A DNA stretch of 64,000 bases from assembly GCA_903813345.2 (NCBI GenBank), contig CAIIXF020000002.1, positions 30,004,926 to 30,068,925 of the forward strand, read 5' to 3'. The position numbers and the translations under genes are program-made. The stretch's first letter is position 1, and each line of letters starts with the position of its first letter. Shown here piece by piece: positions 58,023 through 64,000 of the stretch. This DNA is from Owenia fusiformis (Eukaryota; Annelida; Polychaeta; Sabellida; Oweniidae). The notes beneath the pieces were generated by a model. It worked only from the letters and a program-made list of their open reading frames with translations, made no database searches and was not told the DNA's origin.

Positions 58023-61000
58023 TTAATTGTCTCTGTATCTTACTGGCTTCATAACTGAAACACCACTTCTCAATCTGGTTTGAATAACTCTACTTGGAGT
58101 ATTAACTTTTGAAATAGGAGAATGTATTTTCTGAGATACCTGAGAACCAGTAGGCTTAATATCAGAATGACTTGCATTTATAGATTCTGAAGTATCAGAA
58201 AAATTCCTTGAATTTTCTCCTGTATTCATATCAGTATTGTATTGACTAGGTTCAGATGTAACCACTGGATCTGGTATTTTATGAAATGTTTTAGCTAAAT
58301 GCTTTCGGTTACGTCTGTAAATAGCACCATCGTGTTCCACAATATAGGATCTAGGAATAGTACCCTTGCTTACAACTTTACCAGGTTCACTCCAGGTAGA
58401 TTGATGATCTAGTTTGATTCTAACATTATCACCTGGTTTCAACTGTGGTAAAGCTCTAGCTGATTTATCATAGTATTTACAATATCTCATTTTTGCATTT
58501 TCATCATTTGATCTTAACTTGTCATAGTTGAGAGGATCAGGATTTAATTTGCTTGAAATAGTTGGCAATGGAGTTTGTATTTGTCTCCCAAGCATCACTT
58601 GTGCTGGAGTAAAACCTGTAGATGCAGAAGGAGTTGCATGATGTGCCATAAGAGAGAGTAAAGGATCTTCTGTTTTCAATATGTGCTTAGCAGCCTTCAA
58701 AAATCTTTCAGACATCCCATTAGCCTGAGGGTAATGAGGACTACTAAATACATGTTTGAACCCATAGTCTCTGGCAAAGTTTTTGAACTCTAAACTTGTG
58801 AACTGCGGTCCACCATCAGTTACTAAGGTTTCACATACCCCAAAGCGAGCAAATATTGCTTTCATTTTGTTTATGATCTTGCTAGCTGTAACACTTCCTG
58901 GAATATTCAAAATTTCCATAAATCTTGAAAAATAATCAACTATCACCAGGAATTGCTTAGCTGCATATTGACACATGTCAGCACCAATTCTTTGCCACGG
59001 TCTATCGGGTAATGGTGTTGAAATCAGAGGTTCTTTTACATTAGTTGGTTTATACACTTGGCAATGTTCACAATGATTTACCATTTGTTTTATTCTTTCA
59101 CTGATACCTGGCCACCACACACTAGCTCTGGCACGCTCACGACATTTATTTATGCCAAAATGGCCTTGATGAATTTTACTCAATATATCATCATGCAATG
59201 ACCTTGGAATCACAATTCTATCACCATAGAGTAATAACCCATCTTGCACAGACAGACTAACACGTGCTTCATAGTATCTTTTAACATTATCAGGAATTTC
59301 ACTGTAATACTTTGGCCATCCATTCAATGTATAGTCAATAACCAATGATAATTCACTATCTTGAATTGATTTTTCACGTATCTGATCCATACGATTTGAT
59401 GTTACCGGTATTCCAGACATCACTGAGCTAACATGATATTCAACTGCTTGCACATCTTTTTCGCATTCAAGAGAACACTTGAGCGGTTTACGTGACAATA
59501 AGTCAGCAACTACTAAATCTTTACCACTTTTGTGCTCAGCAATAGCATTGAATCTCATGAATCTCAGCATCAATCTTTGACATCTGATTGGAATTTTATC
59601 TATGTCTTTATCATTGAACAATGGAATCAATGGCTTGTGATCACATAATAATTTGAAAGATTCCAAACCGATCAAATATCTATCTAACCTTTCACACGTC
59701 CACACGGCTGCCAAACATTCTTTCTCGATCTGAGCGTAACGTTTTTCCGCATCATTTAATGTTCGCGACACATATGCAACAGGACACCAATCATTATTGT
59801 GTTTTTGAAATACAGCGCCACCTATTCCGTAAGAACTAGCGTCTGCACTTACCATTGTCTCCAACTTTGAGTCATAAATCTTGAGAGTTGGGGCTTGAGA
59901 TAAAGCTTGTTTAACCTCACTGAAGGCTTTAATCTGAGCTTGATCCCATCTCCAAACAGTATCTTTTCTGAGCAATTCATTAAGCGGATATAACATTGTA
60001 GACAGATTTTTCAGATATCTTCCAAGATAATTAACTCCGCCTAAAAATGTACGTAACTCATCCACATTTTCCGGTGGCTCCATCTTTAGGATACCTTCAA
60101 CACGATCCGGATTGGGTTTTACACCATTTTTTCCGACGATTTGACCCACAAATCCAACTTCAGATTTTCTAAACACACATTTGTCTAAGTTGAGTTTCAT
60201 CTGAACACTATGAATTTTCTCAAGAACCATAGCTAATATTCGATCATGATCATTGACATTTTTCCCACCAATTATGACATCATCCATGAAAACGTCACAT
60301 TGCGGTATCTCACGAATCAAATTCGACATTTCACGTTGACATATTTCCGGCGCTAAGGAAACACCATTAGGTAAACGGGTATAGAAATATCTACCAAAAG
60401 GAGTCATGAATGTGGTTAACAATTGACTTTTCTCAGACAGACAAAACTGATGAAAACAGCCACTAAAATCTAATGTGCTGAAAACAGTACACTCTGATAA
60501 CTTGTTGAAAACTGAATCAGTAGTTGGCATTGTATATCTCTCTCGTTTTATCTGTTTATTGAGTTTACGATAATCACCACATATTCTTATTCTGGCTTTA
60601 CCAGCTTTAGTAGGTTTCCTTTTTACAGGGATCATTGGGCTACACCATTCAGTTGGCTCAGTAACCTTGCGGATCTTACCCTCCGACTCCATAAGGTCTA
60701 ACTCCTGTTTTACATCATTTAATAAGGGATATGGTACCCTGTGAGGAGTGTTGACTGAGTATGGAGTTGCATTATCTTGGAGTTGAATATCCACAAGCTT
60801 ACCTTTATATTTGCCATCATTACCAAACAAATCATTTGCAACATGATCACTGACAGGCAATTTGAGATTTTTCACATTGTTACCCAATTGTATCTTTTCA
60901 GATTGTACATTTTTCACACTCTCATTTTTACCAAATTGTACATTTTCAGATTTTATTTCCTGTACATTTACATTTGTCAACTCAATCAAGCCAAGTTTCA

Positions 61001-62153
61001 CTGATGCGTTTCTACTTAATAAACTATCAACTTTTTCATTGACAACATACACACGTAAATATACATTGTCTTTAAGCTTGGCTAGGAATTGGCCTTTAGC
61101 CTTAAGACGTCCACCAGGACTTCCAAGCTCACAATCAGTAGGTATTAGTGGTGGAGCATTTTCCATCTGCAGATATTTTGAGTAGCTAATCACTGTAACA
61201 TCCGCTCCAGTGTCTATTTTGAAGTCAATCAAGTTTTTATTTAATGGAAGCATAACTCTCCATGGTTTAATGTATCTCTCAGGATCATTGTATTCTTTGT
61301 ATTTTACATCCACTTCGTCAATAACATGCACTAATGGTTCATCATTATTAATCTCACTATGAACTACTTCAGTCAGTACCTTTTTCCGAGCTGCTTTTGG
61401 CTGCTCTTGACCTCTGGGTTTAGACACGCCTTTCTTGCTGCGACAGGCTCGGCTGAAGTGATCTCTCCCGTTACACTTGAAACAGGTTTTCCCGATAGCT
61501 GGACATTTATCGTTATTATGATCACCTTTGCATCGTGTGCAAGTTGATTTATCACCTCGAAATCGGAATGTGGATTTCTTAGACTTCTGTCTGGCTACAG
61601 AATCTAATTCAGCATCTTGGTTTTGCTGCTTAATCAATTCGTGATAACGAGCTTTCTGAATAATCTGCTCCAAAGTAAATGTTTTCATTTGTAGCTCCAT
61701 GGCTAACTTTTTATCAGCAAGTCCATTTAATAAGCGAACTTTAATTCTGCGATCCTTATCATCGAAATCACATTTGTCGGCGAGATGATATAAATCTCGT
61801 ATGAAGCTTTCCACCGACTCACCCTCATTTTGACTACGTTGGTCAAATAAAAGTTCCTCATGAAAAATGTTTATTTTAGGCATGAAATAGGTGTCAAATT
61901 TTTCAATAACAATGTCAAAAGTAATATTTGGAAGTGCATTACCATCTTCACCCACAACAGGAGGAAAATCAAATGTTCTGTAGATTTTATCGGCTTCCAT
62001 TCCCATTGAGTATAACAGTCCTGCAACTTGGACATCATCGTCCTCTTTGTGGAGTTTAGTGGCCAATCTAAAACGTTTGAAGTTCGACTTCCAGTCCAAC
62101 CATGAATTCGGCTTGTCAAATTCGAACTTGTCAGGGGGACTAAACTTAGCCAT
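58023..62153 (-). CDS. Gag-Pol polyprotein of a Ty3/Gypsy retrotransposon, 1376 aa
   Basis: Single open frame without the usual gag/pol frameshift. Domains: gag about 1-200; two CCHC zinc knuckles (205-217 and 224-237); aspartic protease with DTGA at 314-317; reverse transcriptase about 500-650 with FMDD at 622-625 (F in place of the common Y); RNase H about 760-890 (Asp near 771, DHKPL later); integrase with HHCC zinc finger ending C1028-X2-C1031 and DD35E catalytic triad D1059, D1113, E1149; a C-terminal chromatin-proximal segment around LKPGDNVRI. No stop or obvious broken motif was found, so the protein may be active. It is a genomic transposon gene, not a host gene, and the short minus and plus frames inside it are shadows. 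The start is the first ATG after the leader. Confidence 0.96.
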   Translation of the reverse strand: MAKFSPPDKFEFDKPNSWLDWKSNFKRFRLATKLHKEDDDVQVAGLLYSMGMEADKIYRTFDFPPVVGEDGNALPNITFDIVIEKFDTYFMPKINIFHEELLFDQRSQNEGESVESFIRDLYHLADKCDFDDKDRRIKVRLLNGLADKKLAMELQMKTFTLEQIIQKARYHELIKQQNQDAELDSVARQKSKKSTFRFRGDKSTCTRCKGDHNNDKCPAIGKTCFKCNGRDHFSRACRSKKGVSKPRGQEQPKAARKKVLTEVVHSEINNDEPLVHVIDEVDVKYKEYNDPERYIKPWRVMLPLNKNLIDFKIDTGADVTVISYSKYLQMENAPPLIPTDCELGSPGGRLKAKGQFLAKLKDNVYLRVYVVNEKVDSLLSRNASVKLGLIELTNVNVQEIKSENVQFGKNESVKNVQSEKIQLGNNVKNLKLPVSDHVANDLFGNDGKYKGKLVDIQLQDNATPYSVNTPHRVPYPLLNDVKQELDLMESEGKIRKVTEPTEWCSPMIPVKRKPTKAGKARIRICGDYRKLNKQIKRERYTMPTTDSVFNKLSECTVFSTLDFSGCFHQFCLSEKSQLLTTFMTPFGRYFYTRLPNGVSLAPEICQREMSNLIREIPQCDVFMDDVIIGGKNVNDHDRILAMVLEKIHSVQMKLNLDKCVFRKSEVGFVGQIVGKNGVKPNPDRVEGILKMEPPENVDELRTFLGGVNYLGRYLKNLSTMLYPLNELLRKDTVWRWDQAQIKAFSEVKQALSQAPTLKIYDSKLETMVSADASSYGIGGAVFQKHNNDWCPVAYVSRTLNDAEKRYAQIEKECLAAVWTCERLDRYLIGLESFKLLCDHKPLIPLFNDKDIDKIPIRCQRLMLRFMRFNAIAEHKSGKDLVVADLLSRKPLKCSLECEKDVQAVEYHVSSVMSGIPVTSNRMDQIREKSIQDSELSLVIDYTLNGWPKYYSEIPDNVKRYYEARVSLSVQDGLLLYGDRIVIPRSLHDDILSKIHQGHFGINKCRERARASVWWPGISERIKQMVNHCEHCQVYKPTNVKEPLISTPLPDRPWQRIGADMCQYAAKQFLVIVDYFSRFMEILNIPGSVTASKIINKMKAIFARFGVCETLVTDGGPQFTSLEFKNFARDYGFKHVFSSPHYPQANGMSERFLKAAKHILKTEDPLLSLMAHHATPSASTGFTPAQVMLGRQIQTPLPTISSKLNPDPLNYDKLRSNDENAKMRYCKYYDKSARALPQLKPGDNVRIKLDHQSTWSEPGKVVSKGTIPRSYIVEHDGAIYRRNRKHLAKTFHKIPDPVVTSEPSQYNTDMNTGENSRNFSDTSESINASHSDIKPTGSQVSQKIHSPISKVNTPSRVIQTRLRSGVSVMKPVRYRDN

Positions 62154-62480
62154 TGTGTCTTTTTGTGAAGAAATAATCCGAAATAATCGTATAATAAGTC
62201 ACATATAATCCAAATACTGTTCTGCAAATTTCCGAGTATGGGCGATAATATTTTGTCTTGCTATGCGCATGCGCTAAGTACTACGTCACTTCCTAGTGCG
62301 GGTGTACTTGCAATATTCCACATGGAGATGAACCTGGGCTGCCATATTGAATAATGAGTTCTGATTGCGATCTTTGCACCCAGATTTCGCCATATACACA
62401 TAAATTATACAGTTAAATGTAGTCTACACACTGTCTCTAAGGCTTCATATAGACCATGCCATTAGTTTCCGCTGCCATCA
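62154..62480 (-). other. 5' leader of the Gypsy element
   Basis: Untranslated region between the 5' LTR and gag. A primer-binding-like 'tgatggcagcgg' lies directly inside the LTR edge (62469-62480). The overlapping short frame at 61871-62227 is a shadow. Confidence 0.7.
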
Positions 62481-62553
62481 TGTCTTAACTGCCGAGTATT
62501 CTGGGAGAACTTATGAGAACAAGACAACGCTTCAACTACAACTGTAATTTATT
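62481..62553 (-). repeat. 5' LTR of the Gypsy element, truncated to 73 bp
   Basis: Identical to the matching 73 bp of the 3' LTR. It stops at 'gtaatttatt', where the LINE sequence begins; the remaining 86 bp of LTR are not next to it. Confidence 0.85.
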
Positions 62554-62579
62554 AATTTGTATTTGTTTATTTAATTTGT

Positions 62580-64000
62580 TTTGCTGACGATAACATCATC
62601 TGGGCAGCAGGCAGAGACATTACAGCCTTACAAACAACCCTGAATAAAGATCTACAGAAGGTAGCTGTCGATTGGTGTGACTCCTGGAACATGGAAATCG
62701 CTCCAGAAAAAACAGAATACATTGTTTTTAGTCCACCAGGCACTACCCATAACCACATAAACATCAAGATCAATGACAAACCTCTCAAAGAATGTACCCA
62801 GAAAAAGATCCTGGGCACCATCATAGACAACAAGCTGACATTTACACCACATCTGGAGCACAAACAGAAAAAAGCATACGGGGCCCTCACTGGTATTATG
62901 AATTTTACCAACAGCACAAAAGGCTGCAGTGAAGAGGTCTTCATGCTACTGTACAAATCCCTGGTGGTTCCCCATTTCGAGACAGGGATATCAGCCGCAA
63001 TAACAGCTACTAACAAAGCGGAAACCCTGTTCTCTCAAGTACAACGAACAGCACTACTCAGAGCCTCTGGCTGCATTAACTCTACCAGTACCGAGGTTCT
63101 AGAAGTAATTACTGGAACGCTTCCGGTAGATATACTGATACAAACTAGGCAATGTCAGGAAGCAGTTCGGATCCTCACAAACAGAAACAACGACCCAATC
63201 ACAGAAGAGTATCACCTCTGGAAGGACTCTAAATCAACAGAGAGATTCATCACAGCATTCAATCTTCTTGAATCTAGACTAAGAAGGCTTAAGTGCCCAA
63301 CTGATCCTCATCACTATACAAAACATATGTACCACTCTCCTGAGATTGAAACTTTTATGTCATCTGAAGTTACAGTCCACCAGGATGAGTTCACTAATTC
63401 TAAAGATGCTCAATGTGATAAAATTAAAGAATTATTGGACAAGACCACGGCACAGGACACAATCATTTTCACGGACGGATCAGCTCAGGGAAATCCAGGG
63501 CCAACGGGGGCTGCTGCCATAATCTACATCAATGGACTCAGCTCTACACCGATCTGTCTAGGTAAACCAGTGTCGAAACAAGGTAATAATTACCATGCCG
63601 AGATCTACGCACTACGTCTAGCCATGGAATTCACCTGCAATTCACCAACAAACAAGAATATCATAATATTGAGTGACTGCCAACCAGCCATCATATCATC
63701 ATTCAATTCCACCAAACTAAAATCACTCAACCAGGACATTCTCTGCATAAGGGACAAATGCAAAACTCTTATCAGCCAAGACAAAATATTGAATGTCCAC
63801 TGGGTCCCAGGACATCTGGGAATTACTGGGAATGAATTGGCAGACAAGTCAGCAAAGTGTGCTGCTAAATGTACTAATCAACTTATGCCATCCAATGCAA
63901 CAAAATCAACAGCATATAAACTGATAAAAGATAACTCTTTATTAATATGGCAGAGAAGATTCAATAATTCTGTCAAAGTCAGTCAGTTACAACCAAGTAT
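62580..64000 (+). CDS. 5'-truncated LINE: reverse-transcriptase tail and RNase H, runs off window
   Basis: The frame is open from 62556 to the window end (about 473 codons from 62580) with no ATG near its start. It opens with FADDNIIWAA, the catalytic FxDD box of a non-LTR reverse transcriptase, followed by the thumb (KTEYIVFSP, KILGTIIDNKLTF) and a connecting region. An RNase H domain follows: TDGSAQGNPGP (Asp near 63474), HAEIYALRLA, LSDCQPAI and HWVPGHLGITGNELAD. RNase H after the RT is typical of I-group LINEs. Everything upstream of the FADD box is absent, so this is a dead or partial copy. The minus frames here are shadows. Confidence 0.9.

Larger units (their letters stand above)
57555..62553 (-). 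mobile_element. Ty3/Gypsy LTR retrotransposon, about 5 kb, 5' LTR cut short
   Basis: Order on the minus strand: 5' LTR (remaining part 62481-62553), primer-binding-like 'tgatggcagcgg', leader, one gag-pol frame (58023-62153), polypurine tract, 3' LTR (57555-57713). No env-like frame was seen. LTR identity over the shared 73 bp and an open 1376-codon frame point to a recent insertion. A target duplication cannot be checked because the right side is replaced by LINE sequence. Confidence 0.9.

Noticed and set aside
62567-63016. 149-residue minus ORF
   Set aside because: Antisense shadow of the LINE RT/RNase H frame on the plus strand.

Overview
The window comes from an animal nuclear genome, most likely a marine invertebrate. 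Genes are sparse and split by spliceosomal introns with GT/AG junctions. The tRNA genes have eukaryotic A and B boxes. Much of the DNA is small inverted-repeat transposons, LINE fragments, satellites and one Ty3/Gypsy retrotransposon. The phylum cannot be fixed from sequence reading alone.

Layout. (1) 1-7.9 kb, minus strand: a lysosomal glycosylasparaginase (aspartylglucosaminidase, AGA) gene with eight recognisable exons; the last exon is outside the window. Its 76-nt exon 6 and the splice site in front of it have been amplified into about 15 copies of a 90-bp tandem repeat, and two other splice junctions of the gene also carry local repeats. (2) 8.1-10.2 kb: three identical tRNA-Glu(UUC) genes about 1 kb apart; a fourth identical copy lies at 22.1 kb. 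(3) 14.6-24.3 kb, plus strand: a four-exon Ras-like small GTPase of the RERG/RASL11/RASL12 group with a lost G3 motif. (4) 25-35 kb: a large direct duplication carrying two copies of a three-exon gene for an unrecognised secreted protein. The upstream copy has an 8-bp frameshifting deletion and a 2.6-kb transposon five bases before its start codon; the downstream copy looks intact. (5) 35.7-40.6 kb: a long inverted-repeat structure with arms built of ~145-bp tandem units, enclosing a 1.06-kb mariner-type element. (6) 41-54.9 kb, plus strand: a secreted cysteine-rich protein leading into an endonuclease/exonuclease/phosphatase (EEP, sphingomyelinase-like) domain. Its 10.8-kb second intron holds a ~9-kb repeat array with Helentron-like termini, and its fourth exon is interrupted by a 1.5-kb insertion bounded by 462-bp direct repeats. 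(7) 57.5-62.6 kb, minus strand: a full-length, apparently intact Ty3/Gypsy element with short LTRs. Its 5' LTR abuts a 5'-truncated LINE (reverse transcriptase tail plus RNase H) that runs off the window on the plus strand.

The host genes are unrelated in function and show no operon-like organisation. What links the regions is repeat activity acting on genes: exon edges turned into minisatellites, an element replacing the upstream region of one duplicate, an array filling an intron and an insertion splitting an exon. Splice sites were assigned by eye from homology, reading frame and GT/AG signals, and no transcript data were available.
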